Shown here in pieces: positions 1 through 7,310 of a stretch of DNA of 12,595 nucleotides. This DNA is from DATLXU01 sp035575515 (GTDB lineage Bacteria; Acidobacteriota; Blastocatellia; UBA7656), in contig DATLXU010000001.1 in the NCBI GenBank assembly GCA_035575515.1, positions 1 to 12,595 on the forward strand, given 5' to 3'. The notes under the pieces are model-generated. The model had not been told where the DNA came from and did no database searches. It saw nothing but the letters and a program-made list of their open reading frames with translations. The stretch's first letter is position 1. Every line of letters starts with the position of its first letter. The position numbers were made by a program, and so were the translations under genes.

Positions 1-2070
1 GCCCCAACCGTTATCCTGCCATCCCCAGCCAGAAAGGCCGCAGCCTGAGCAGTCTTCAAGATTGATCGTAGTGGCTGATGTTGTGCCGATACGGTAAGCA
101 GCCGCGCCGGTTGAGTCTGTGCTGTCGGAGAATTGCACGAATACGGAATCGTTCGCCCAATCGTCATTCTGAGCTTTGGCTCTAATCCAAAGGCGATAGG
201 CAGCGCCCGCTTGCGCATTGAATGTCAGCTCGAAGTAATCGGCTGGATTTGCGAGCGGGGCTGCGAGCTTCGGCGCTCCAGCATTCGGATTAGAGATTCG
301 CACTCCGCCTGCTGCTGTCGAATCTGATACGAGGTTCCAGTTGCCGACTCTCACTGGAGCTTCTGCGGCGTACAACACAACATCGCCCGAAGGCGATGGC
401 GGCGGCGGCGGCGGCGTTGCGTATGTGAACGCGCTGGCGAGCGAGCCGCTGCGGCCATCCGGATTGGTTACGACTACGTCAACCGCATCGGCGGCATGAG
501 CCGGGGTGACAGCGGTAATTTGCGTGCTGCTTATGACGGTTACGCCCGTTGCAGCCGCGCCGCCGAAAGTTACGTTTGCTCCAGACAGGAAATTCGTACC
601 GGTGATTGTGACAGACGTTCCGCCCGTCGTGCTGCCGTTCGTTGGTGAAACCGATGAGACGGCAGGAGGCGGCGTTGGCGCGCCTGCTGTTGTGAACGAC
701 CAGACCGGGCCGGTTGCAGTCATGTTGGCCATCGTCTTTCCGACGATGCGCCAGTAATAGGTTGTTCCCGGCGCAAGCTGAGACAGCGTGTAGGACTCGG
801 TCACTCCGTTGTCAACTCTGCCGATGAATTGATCTGAGGCTATAAGCGGAGGATTCGGGTCGGTGCCGAAGTAAATGTCGTATTTGTGCGCCCATGGCCC
901 GCCTTCCCAGCGGAGCGTCATCCCTGATGTCGGCTGACCTGTTGCATTGTTGGCGGGCGACAGATAACTTGGCGGGTCGGGCGGGAGCGGCGTGAATGGT
1001 TTTGTCTCGTCTGAATTCCACTTGCGCTCGAAGTGATTGACGAACCAGTTGAAAAACCATGCCTTTTTCGTGAAGTAATTATTCTCCGCCTGAAAATTCG
1101 ACGATGGTCCCGTCCAATTTGATGAGCCGAAGATGGTCATCCCCTGCCCGTACAGCAGGGCGACTTTTTCGTGATTGAGGCCCAGATGATTGCGAAGCCT
1201 TATCTGCACGCCACCCATGTACAGCAGGTCGACGTTGTATGCATCCCACTGACGGTCCGGATTGCGGTACTCGTTCTGCTCTGTGATAAGGCGCACGGGT
1301 ATGCCGCGCCGCACCGCATCGAGCGTCGTATTCGTGTAACGGTCGTTCGTGATCCGGTACATGATCACATCAATCTTCTGCGTCTCCTGATTGAACTGAT
1401 AAGCCGTGCGATTATAAAAATCCTGCGAGCCGTCGGCGCTCGGCGGAAAGTTCAACTCTGGATCAATCGGGTATGTGGGATAGCGACGCGTGAGCGGACC
1501 TGTGATGTTCGCGAAGTTCGAGTAGTTGACCGTGTCGGTCCATACGTTATCCATCTGTGTCTTGAAGCTGTTGACGATCGACGGGTCGTCCGAGAAGTAT
1601 ATCGCTTCGTCAATGTAGTTTTGATACGGCGTAGTGGGCACGAAGAAGGCGGGACTGTAGTTGGCTCCGCTGAACTCAACCTTGTTCTGTCCGGCAAACA
1701 GCATGAATTTCATGTGAAGAATGCCGCCGCCGTTCTTGTATCTCATGGGGATGCCTGCATCTCTTAGCATGTTGAGAACAGTTTCATTCCCTGCATAAGT
1801 CGGATTTGCGCGCGGGTCGCACAGCACGCGCACGGGCACACCCGCGCGGAACCGAGCTATGAGCTTGTCGGCGTAGGAGGTATCCTGCATGAACCAGAAG
1901 GACACGTCAATGCCAACCGTCTCGCTGTCAATGAGGGTCCATAGCGGCTGGCGGCAGTCTTCAAAGGCCGTGTCGCACAACCGCTCCTGAGCCAGCGCCT
2001 GATGGGAAGTGAGCAGAACTAGTCCCAATATTAATCCAAAGCTGTAACCTAATCGCTTTATGCTCGCCAT
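1..2070 (-). CDS. Secreted protein with two degenerate phospholipase D-like domains, Fn3-like, IPT/TIG and C-terminal domain (3' end outside window)
   Basis: The reading frame is open from ATG at 2068-2070 to the left edge, giving 690 residues without a stop, so the C-terminus is missing. AGGA lies 9 bases before the ATG. Residues 1-27 form a signal peptide (basic start, Leu-rich core, cleavage after ALA). Two PLD-like repeats follow: H119-x-K121 with a downstream SGAN, and H300-x-K302 with GSSNW at 315-319. In neither repeat does Asp stand five residues after the Lys, as the classical HKD motif requires (A126 and Y307 instead). Residues about 365-462 resemble a fibronectin type III fold (YYWRI, VWSFTT), about 470-550 an IPT/TIG domain, 553-561 a Pro-rich linker, and 563-690 a probable carbohydrate-binding-like beta domain. 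It is probably exported and may bind or cleave a surface polymer; activity is uncertain because the catalytic motif is incomplete. PLD-like family assignment is firm, substrate unknown. Confidence 0.88.
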   Translation of the reverse strand, partial: MASIKRLGYSFGLILGLVLLTSHQALAQERLCDTAFEDCRQPLWTLIDSETVGIDVSFWFMQDTSYADKLIARFRAGVPVRVLCDPRANPTYAGNETVLNMLRDAGIPMRYKNGGGILHMKFMLFAGQNKVEFSGANYSPAFFVPTTPYQNYIDEAIYFSDDPSIVNSFKTQMDNVWTDTVNYSNFANITGPLTRRYPTYPIDPELNFPPSADGSQDFYNRTAYQFNQETQKIDVIMYRITNDRYTNTTLDAVRRGIPVRLITEQNEYRNPDRQWDAYNVDLLYMGGVQIRLRNHLGLNHEKVALLYGQGMTIFGSSNWTGPSSNFQAENNYFTKKAWFFNWFVNHFERKWNSDETKPFTPLPPDPPSYLSPANNATGQPTSGMTLRWEGGPWAHKYDIYFGTDPNPPLIASDQFIGRVDNGVTESYTLSQLAPGTTYYWRIVGKTMANMTATGPVWSFTTAGAPTPPPAVSSVSPTNGSTTGGTSVTITGTNFLSGANVTFGGAAATGVTVISSTQITAVTPAHAADAVDVVVTNPDGRSGSLASAFTYATPPPPPPSPSGDVVLYAAEAPVRVGNWNLVSDSTAAGGVRISNPNAGAPKLAAPLANPADYFELTFNAQAGAAYRLWIRAKAQNDDWANDSVFVQFSDSTDSTGAAAYRIGTTSATTINLEDCSGCGLSGWGWQDNGWG
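381..398 (-). other. C(UUCG)G tetraloop hairpin inside the PLD-like mRNA
   Basis: On the minus strand the sequence is a perfect 7-bp stem, CATCGCC/GGCGATG, closed around TTCG. The closing pair is C-G, giving the cUUCGg tetraloop known for exceptional RNA stability. It lies in the codons just after the proline run, between the IPT/TIG domain and the C-terminal domain. Confidence 0.6.
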
Positions 2071-2611
2071 AGTTTTCTATCCTGCTGTTGAGCCTTGCCT
2101 GCAGTCTTTAGTTTCAGCTTTCCTGAGCAGTCCGTCACCGCTTCGAGGAAATGCAACGCTCACCTTTGCGAGGCATATGCCAGTGGTTTGATTGTTTTAT
2201 TGTTAAGCCCGACTTCCAGGGCCTTCACAGTCACTGGCAAACGTCCAGACGCATCATTTGCCAGAACTCGCGCGCGTTTATTGAATTCAATTTTGGGCAT
2301 ACTTTGCTGAAGGACTTGTTGCGCCGCTGTTTCCGAGAGTATTCCTGAAAGGAGTGTGTGTATGAATATTTTATGATAAGTCGGTACACACGCGTGTAAA
2401 ACAATACGCCTGGCGATTATCTCGCTTGCCGATTTAGCTGTTTCTTCCTGATAGAGAGCTTTCATTGCTCATTCACAGAACGCAGCCACAAGCGACACTT
2501 AGCTCCACCTTTTCTGATACTCTAAATTCGCGCGAATATTTAAAAGATGCGGCCAGCCTAAGACGAGAGAAGTTGTTTTATAGCGCGTGAGATTGAAAGC
2601 GACAAATCAAA
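2071..2611. other. Intergenic region with palindromes, no convincing gene
   Basis: This 541-base gap separates the four-gene polysaccharide block from the PLD-like gene. It is more AT-rich than its surroundings. It holds an inverted repeat GTGTGTA (2356-2362) / TACACAC (2385-2391), which overlaps a 10-bp palindrome ACACGCGTGT (2388-2397). It also holds a 12-bp palindrome, ATTCGCGCGAAT, at 2526-2537. No clear intrinsic terminator with a U-tract follows the stop at 2612, and no strong -35/-10 pair was seen for the PLD-like gene. One weak 101-codon frame is listed separately. Confidence 0.5.
2160..2465 (-). CDS. Doubtful 101-codon hypothetical ORF
   Basis: An ATG-initiated frame in the gap between the glycerophosphotransferase-like gene and the PLD-like gene. 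The peptide is mildly basic, has no signal peptide, membrane segment or recognised motif, and is not Arg/Ser-rich like the obvious antisense shadows. There is no convincing ribosome binding site before the ATG, and the frame runs through the palindromes at 2356-2397. I do not recognise it. It could be a small unknown protein, a gene remnant or chance. Confidence 0.15.
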   Translation of the reverse strand: MKALYQEETAKSASEIIARRIVLHACVPTYHKIFIHTLLSGILSETAAQQVLQQSMPKIEFNKRARVLANDASGRLPVTVKALEVGLNNKTIKPLAYASQR

Positions 2612-3772
2612 TTAACCGCAGGCATTCGCAACAGCAACGGCAGTATCTAACTCGATTACTTCATACATCTCGCTGACTGCGCGAGCAGTTGCCGTGCCCG
2701 GCTCGTAAAAAAGCTCGCGCGCTACAGCCCGGCGTGACTGTGACAGATGCGACCTGTCGGCCAATGCTCGCCCGACTGCCTCGACTGCTTCATCCGCATC
2801 GCGCACCGTTGTTGCCGCTTCAGCCATCAGCGCAACGTACTCACGGTTGACATCCGTCTTCTCGATCAGCTCAGGCATCTCGATCCTGATGAGCGGGCGG
2901 TCAAGCAAGAGATATTCAAAGCCAACCGAGCTGTGGTCCGTAATCATCGCGTCGGCTGCCGCAAGGTAAGGGCAGGCGTCGCCGCCACTGGCCAGAACTC
3001 CGCCGCCTTCGCAAAGCAAAGGCTCAAGCCGCGCCGCCCAATCAATCCCGCCTGAGTGTATGAAGCGCGGGTCGCGGGAGCGGTCATGCAGCTTGACTAT
3101 CAATGCAAAGCCCGCCGCGATTAGCTTCCTGACCAAGTCTTCCCCCATCGCGTTGAGCGACGAGTAAGGCGACCACGTCGGCGCGTAAAGCACCGTTTGT
3201 CTCGAAGGATCAATGCCTAGCTTCGCGACCACATCATCCCGATTGAGCGAGCCGTCAACCAGACAGTCTAGCTTCGGATAGCCAACGAGCCGCGCAGCAC
3301 GGCTGTCGGCGTCAATGGCTCCCGCGCGGATGAAGTTTTCGAGACGCCGCCGGTTGATGAAAAACAGGCGGTCCCAGTCGCGCATCGAACGGTCGGGCCT
3401 GTCATAAATGTGACTGTATTTTCCGGCAACGCCATGAAACATCAGAATGCGCTGCGCGCCTCGCGGCAGCTTCACCCATAGCATGTCCGCGACGAGGTAT
3501 GCGTCGAACTTCATCAGCGCCGCGCGCGACGGGCTGATGATTCTCACATCGCCGGCTTCGCGGTAAATCTCTCGCGCCGCGCCGGGCTGCTCGCTCGCCG
3601 TGAAGTAGAACTCAACGCGCGGGTCGCCGCGCATCGCCCTGTGAATCGGAGCGACAATGGAATAATTCATCGCCGTTCGCGCGTTGATAAGAACGCGGCG
3701 AGCCGAACTTATGCGCCGATGCCAGCGCGTGTCTGTTTCCTGCACCCATTTTGCAATATAACTTAAACTCAT
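2612..3772 (-). CDS. CDP-glycerol glycerophosphotransferase-like (TagB/TagF-type) transferase
   Basis: A 386-residue protein resembling the CDP-glycerol:poly(glycerophosphate) glycerophosphotransferase family, which moves a polyol phosphate from a CDP donor to a lipid-linked acceptor at the inner membrane face. Visible family marks are HG at 113-114 in the N-terminal domain, YAPTW at 196-200, KLHD at 227-230, and TDHSS at 278-282 followed by FEYLLLDRP. These last motifs form the nucleotide-binding half of the GT-B fold in characterised TagF. No membrane segment is seen. The start is the first ATG in frame; it has no clear Shine-Dalgarno sequence, and translation may depend on the gene 33 bases upstream. 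That neighbour is a cytidylyltransferase, which would supply a CDP-activated donor. The actual alcohol (glycerol, ribitol, choline-like or other) cannot be read from the sequence. It is the last gene of the four-gene block. Confidence 0.85.
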   Translation of the reverse strand: MSLSYIAKWVQETDTRWHRRISSARRVLINARTAMNYSIVAPIHRAMRGDPRVEFYFTASEQPGAAREIYREAGDVRIISPSRAALMKFDAYLVADMLWVKLPRGAQRILMFHGVAGKYSHIYDRPDRSMRDWDRLFFINRRRLENFIRAGAIDADSRAARLVGYPKLDCLVDGSLNRDDVVAKLGIDPSRQTVLYAPTWSPYSSLNAMGEDLVRKLIAAGFALIVKLHDRSRDPRFIHSGGIDWAARLEPLLCEGGGVLASGGDACPYLAAADAMITDHSSVGFEYLLLDRPLIRIEMPELIEKTDVNREYVALMAEAATTVRDADEAVEAVGRALADRSHLSQSRRAVARELFYEPGTATARAVSEMYEVIELDTAVAVANACG

Positions 3773-3805
3773 GCTCGAACGCAGCGAACTTACTGTTCGC
3801 CATTC

Positions 3806-4579
3806 TTAAACAGGCTCGCTCGTCACGGCGGCGAGCGCACGCGCTCCGTCAACGGATTCGTCAGTCTTTATCTTCGGCAGAATCTCGTTGACGGCCCGCT
3901 CGTAGTCTTCAGGAAAATCAATCTCTATCCAAGGAAAGCCGCGCGTGCCGATGGCGTGAAGCGCGCGCTCCTGTGCGAACTCGCGGAACGCTCGTGGCGC
4001 CCACGCGCGGTAATTGCCTTCCGCAACCAGCGCTTCCATCTTCTTAATTAACAGGTTTGCTCCCGCCGCTCCGAATTTGACGATGCCGACGTTTTCGCCG
4101 TCTGCTTCAGCAGGATTCATCTCCTTGCTTATATCAACGACCCTGCCGCCTCGCACCTTCACCTTCATCTCTTCGTCGCCAAGCGCGGTCGTCTCGTCGT
4201 TATAAGCAACGAGCAGCGCGTCTTCGTATGCGGCGGTGAGCAGGTCAGTCAAAAGCTGCGGATGAAACAGCACGTCTGAATTCATCACGATGAATCCTTC
4301 TCGCAAGCGATGGCGCGCCAGCCACAGTGAGTAAAGACTGTTAGTGCAAAAATAGATCGGGTTTTCGATGTACTCAACGTCAGGCCCGCAGGCGAGGCGG
4401 ACGCTGTCGGCTCCGAATCCGACGACGACGACAATCTCATCAATCAATGACCAGCGCAGCGAATCAATCTGCCGCTCAATAAGCGTCATCTCTCCGACGC
4501 GAACGAGGCACTTGGGTAAATCGCCAGCCGTCCCGTTCAACCTCGATCCCTTGCCCGCTGCAAGTATGATTGCTCTCAT
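3806..4579 (-). CDS. LicC-like phosphocholine/polyol-phosphate cytidylyltransferase family protein
   Basis: A 257-residue GT-A-fold nucleotidyltransferase. The N-terminal signature LAAGKGSRL (6-14) and PKCL (22-25, with K23) bind the nucleotide. NSD at 100-102 supplies a probable metal-binding Asp, and EID at 219-221 near the C-terminus is the second acidic site. NPIYFCTNSLYSL (73-85) and the C-terminal WIEIDFPEDYERA segment are characteristic of the LicC / COG1213 group, which makes CDP-choline or related CDP-alcohols, rather than of sugar-1-phosphate enzymes such as RfbA. An AGAGAG sequence stands before the ATG at a normal distance. The gene lies 21 bases after the flippase stop and 33 before the CDP-glycerol transferase-like gene, a pairing that suggests donor synthesis and transfer in one pathway. 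The residues after about 235 look like a poorly conserved tail. The substrate is inferred, not shown. Confidence 0.87.
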   Translation of the reverse strand: MRAIILAAGKGSRLNGTAGDLPKCLVRVGEMTLIERQIDSLRWSLIDEIVVVVGFGADSVRLACGPDVEYIENPIYFCTNSLYSLWLARHRLREGFIVMNSDVLFHPQLLTDLLTAAYEDALLVAYNDETTALGDEEMKVKVRGGRVVDISKEMNPAEADGENVGIVKFGAAGANLLIKKMEALVAEGNYRAWAPRAFREFAQERALHAIGTRGFPWIEIDFPEDYERAVNEILPKIKTDESVDGARALAAVTSEPV

Positions 4580-4600
4580 TTCAACTCTCTTTTTGAATAA

Positions 4601-6178
4601 TTAAACCGCAGCCGCTTCGCTCGGTCGCTTCACTAGCTGCCGCGCTTTGGCGAAATACCATTCGCGCTCCGCTCTATCAATCGCAAGCGTCAAAAAGACT
4701 GCTAGATAAATAATCCCTGCCAGGATTGCCTGTAGAGCTATTGCCACTAAGTTCGCGCTCGCAAGATTTCTTGTGATTGCAAGAAAGAAAGCCATAACAA
4801 GCGCGGGCCAGATGGCAGGCCACACCGCAGCCGCGATTGATACACGAATGCTCAATTCGACTCGGCGGCACGCGGCGGGGAATAAGACGAAAAACGAAAC
4901 CGTAGCAAGCGCCGCGAGCGTCCCAAGCGCAACGCCTATTAGCTCAAGCCTGTGCACAAGCGCGATGCTCAACGCGACGTTGGCAAGCGCCATTGAAATG
5001 TTCGCCGCCGCTAATAACCTGTGACGGCCCGCGCCTTTCAACACGGTCGTAGCTGTTGAATTCCCAACGCGAATGGCTACCGCGAGGGCGAGTATGTAAA
5101 TGACGGGAACGCTTCGAGCAAAATCAGGTCCGACCCATGCATTGACGAGCGGCTCGGCGAGCAGTATTAATCCGGTCGCTATTGGAATGACCATCGCAAG
5201 CGAGATGCGCGTGCCCTGAATGAACAACTGCCGCAGGCGCTGAGTCTCGCCGAGCGTTGCCGTATCAACAACAATTGGAAACAACACGCCGTTGAGGTTG
5301 CCAGTTATCGTTTGAGTTGCGTCAATCAATCGCTGCGCGACTGCCCAGACGGCTATCGCGGCGGTGCTCATAAATGCGCCGATGACCATTGCGTCGGTCG
5401 AATAGTTCAGCTTGTTCGCCAGATCAATCACGAGTATGAATGCGCTGAAGCCTGTGACCTCTTTTAGTCGCGCGAGCCGCACGTTTGACGGTCGAATTCT
5501 GAGTCCCGGATATGCGCGATAAGCGTTCATCGCATAAGCGAAGTAGCTGAGCGCGCGAACGGTTGTTGTTGCGGCGACAAGCTCGACGAGTCCGTATCCG
5601 GCCATAAGCACCGCGATGTTGACGGCGGCTACGATTACGCTTGTTGAGATTGAAACGAAGCCATTGATGTAATTGCGCTGGAATCCGTTTACGACGCCGC
5701 CGAAGACGCTCGCAGGGAAACCGAGCGCGATGTATGCGCTGATTATCATCAAGACCGAACGGCCCGTGTCGGCCTGTTCGACTGTCACGTTGAAGAATCT
5801 TTCGAGGTTGAAGGCGAGCGCGCAGCCCAGTGCAAAAGCTGCGAGACCGATGATGCTGAAGAAGAAAAAGAGGGTGCTTATAATTTCGTTCAGCCCCGCG
5901 TGATCGCGCCGCGCGCGGTACTCTGCTGCGAATTTCACCTGCGCGACCGCGTAGCCGAGGTCGAGCATCGAGAAGTACATAGTGATGGAAGCGACTAGAA
6001 CCCACAGCCCGTAAGTTGATTGCCCAAGATGCGCTACGTTGAACGGCAGCATCACGACGCCGATGAGCATATCAACGCCGAGCGCGATGTAGTTCATCGA
6101 GATGTTTTTAGCAAAGACCTCAAGCTGGCTGAACTCTCGACCCCAGACCGGATCACGCTTCGTTCTGCTCTCTCTCAC
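4601..6178 (-). CDS. Wzx/MVF-type polysaccharide flippase
   Basis: A multi-spanning membrane protein of the MOP superfamily (oligosaccharide flippase type), which moves lipid-linked repeat units across the inner membrane. From this start it has 525 residues, an N-terminal cytosolic stretch of about 28 residues, then roughly 12-14 hydrophobic segments. The motif LDLGYAVAQVKFAAEYRARR after the second segment is typical of this family, and the length is normal. The start is uncertain: the frame extends to a TTG at 6209-6211, but AGGAAG directly abuts that codon, whereas the GTG at 6176-6178 has AGGAG four bases upstream, so I chose the GTG. The gene lies between GT2 and cytidylyltransferase genes with short gaps, consistent with one transcript. 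It could serve O-antigen, capsule or exopolysaccharide; no Wzy-like polymerase lies in this window. Confidence 0.9.
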   Translation of the reverse strand: MRESRTKRDPVWGREFSQLEVFAKNISMNYIALGVDMLIGVVMLPFNVAHLGQSTYGLWVLVASITMYFSMLDLGYAVAQVKFAAEYRARRDHAGLNEIISTLFFFFSIIGLAAFALGCALAFNLERFFNVTVEQADTGRSVLMIISAYIALGFPASVFGGVVNGFQRNYINGFVSISTSVIVAAVNIAVLMAGYGLVELVAATTTVRALSYFAYAMNAYRAYPGLRIRPSNVRLARLKEVTGFSAFILVIDLANKLNYSTDAMVIGAFMSTAAIAVWAVAQRLIDATQTITGNLNGVLFPIVVDTATLGETQRLRQLFIQGTRISLAMVIPIATGLILLAEPLVNAWVGPDFARSVPVIYILALAVAIRVGNSTATTVLKGAGRHRLLAAANISMALANVALSIALVHRLELIGVALGTLAALATVSFFVLFPAACRRVELSIRVSIAAAVWPAIWPALVMAFFLAITRNLASANLVAIALQAILAGIIYLAVFLTLAIDRAEREWYFAKARQLVKRPSEAAAV

Positions 6179-6233
6179 TTCGCTCCTATCAGTTGCTGGC
6201 TGTCTTATCAACTTCCTACGCGCTAGTTACTCT

Positions 6234-7235
6234 TTATTGGCCGCTGACCACTGGCAACTGAGAACCGGCAATTGCTTTACGCCTGTCTTTCAATCTCTGG
6301 TGTACAATCCCTGCAAAGAACCATATCCATAGCTCGTGCTCAAATGCCGCAACCTTGTCGCGGCGAATCATAGCTCGAATCATCTCTTTCATCGCGCGAA
6401 GGCACGAGCGATACATATAGCGCGGCACACCTGCAATGTGAGGAACTTTCGAATAATCGAGCGTAGTCTGTTCGGGCGCTTCCATGTTGATTCGCGTCTT
6501 CGCATAGAGCATCGCCCGGCTGATGCCATGCCAGTAGAACCATCGGCGAAAGTATCTCTTCGTCAAGCGATCTGCCGGAATGACGTGGTGCACTTTCATC
6601 TCAGGCACGTAGAAGCCCTTCAGTCCCGCAGTTCGCGCGCGCAGTCCCCACTCACGAACTTCCTGACCCAGGAGGGTTCCGGCTTTGCGGCCCACGCGAT
6701 TGTCCCATAGTCCGGCGCGCTCGAATGCTTCGCGGCGAAAAGCCATGTTCACGCCGAGCGGCGCGAGGCTTCCGAACTCTTTCGGCTCCGCGCCGTAATC
6801 GAGAAGCGCGATGACGGCCCAGTGCCGCCCGCCGCGATTCGGCAACCACTCCGGTCGAGGCGCGCTCCAGATGGGAAGCACTTTTCCGCCGACGTAATCG
6901 CAGCCCAATCGCTCCAGCCCTTCGGCTGCGCGGTCGAGCCAGTCCGATTCGACGCGAACGTCGTCGTCGGTTGTGACGATGATTTCGCCTGCGGCTGCGC
7001 GAATGCCCGCGTTGAGCGCGGCGCATCGGCCCTGCTCAGGCTCGAAGATGTAATGCAGCCAGACGGGGAATGATTGCTGCGCTCGCTCGACTACAGCGCG
7101 CGTGTGATCGCTTGAGTTATTGTCAACTATTATCACCTCCCATTGCCCGCTCGGAGTCAGATGGGCGAGGCTTTCAATGGTGTCGCGCAACTCGTCTGCG
7201 CGATTGTATGTGGGAATGATGACGGAGAATTTCAT
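6234..7235 (-). CDS. Family 2 glycosyltransferase
   Basis: A 333-residue GT-A-fold enzyme predicted to add a sugar from a nucleotide-sugar donor to a growing lipid-linked glycan on the cytoplasmic face. The start FSVIIPTYNRADEL and VIIVDNNSSD are the donor-binding strands of GT2. DDD at 90-92 is the metal-binding DxD-type motif, and the acidic EVREWGLR segment near residue 195 probably holds the catalytic base. The ATG at 7233-7235 lacks an evident Shine-Dalgarno sequence but matches the usual beginning of the family. The last 10 or so residues (GSQLPVVSGQ) are encoded by a degenerate 7-base repeat and look like an appended tail, not conserved protein. It is the first gene of the four-gene block and is followed closely by the flippase. 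Sugar and linkage are unknown. Confidence 0.92.
   Translation of the reverse strand: MKFSVIIPTYNRADELRDTIESLAHLTPSGQWEVIIVDNNSSDHTRAVVERAQQSFPVWLHYIFEPEQGRCAALNAGIRAAAGEIIVTTDDDVRVESDWLDRAAEGLERLGCDYVGGKVLPIWSAPRPEWLPNRGGRHWAVIALLDYGAEPKEFGSLAPLGVNMAFRREAFERAGLWDNRVGRKAGTLLGQEVREWGLRARTAGLKGFYVPEMKVHHVIPADRLTKRYFRRWFYWHGISRAMLYAKTRINMEAPEQTTLDYSKVPHIAGVPRYMYRSCLRAMKEMIRAMIRRDKVAAFEHELWIWFFAGIVHQRLKDRRKAIAGSQLPVVSGQ
6240..6275. repeat. Degenerate heptanucleotide repeat overlapping the GT2 3' end
   Basis: On the plus strand, successive 7-base units from 6243 read GCTGACC, ACTGGCA, ACTGAGA, ACCGGCA, ATTGCTT, with a loose consensus of ACTGRNA that decays at the right end. Such short heptad repeats are known in intergenic DNA of several phyla, for example cyanobacterial STRRs. 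Here the array reaches into the glycosyltransferase frame and supplies its last codons and, shortly after, the stop. Confidence 0.55.
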
Positions 7236-7262
7236 GAGCGAACTATCACAGTGAATGTCGGG

Positions 7263-7301
7263 GCGCAGAAAAACTCTGCGCTCTGTCTTCTGTGCGCTTT
7301 C
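7263..7301. repeat. Hairpin and heptad-like repeat between sigma-like gene and GT2
   Basis: GCGCAGA (7263-7269) and TCTGCGC (7275-7281) form a perfect 7-bp stem with a 5-base loop. From 7274, 7-base units read ACTCTGC, GCTCTGT, CTTCTGT, GCGCTTT. No U-tract follows the stem in the direction of transcription, so it is not a standard intrinsic terminator. It occupies nearly all of the 75-base gap between the two genes. Confidence 0.4.
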
Positions 7302-7310
7302 ACTTGCGCA

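Noticed and set aside
397..416. GGC trinucleotide run
   Set aside because: It simply encodes the Pro-rich linker (CCG codons on the minus strand), which is common in such secreted proteins.
1171..1767. 198-codon plus-strand open frame
   Set aside because: It is antisense to the well-supported PLD-like coding sequence, shows no domain and has Arg/Val-rich shadow composition.
2351..2400. AAAGGAG followed by a 4-codon and an overlapping 8-codon mini-ORF on the plus strand
   Set aside because: The Shine-Dalgarno-like spacing is good, but no plus-strand gene follows for a leader peptide to control, so chance is more likely.
5424..6005. 193-codon minus-strand frame inside the flippase gene
   Set aside because: It is in another frame of the flippase, and its Arg-rich composition marks it as a shadow.
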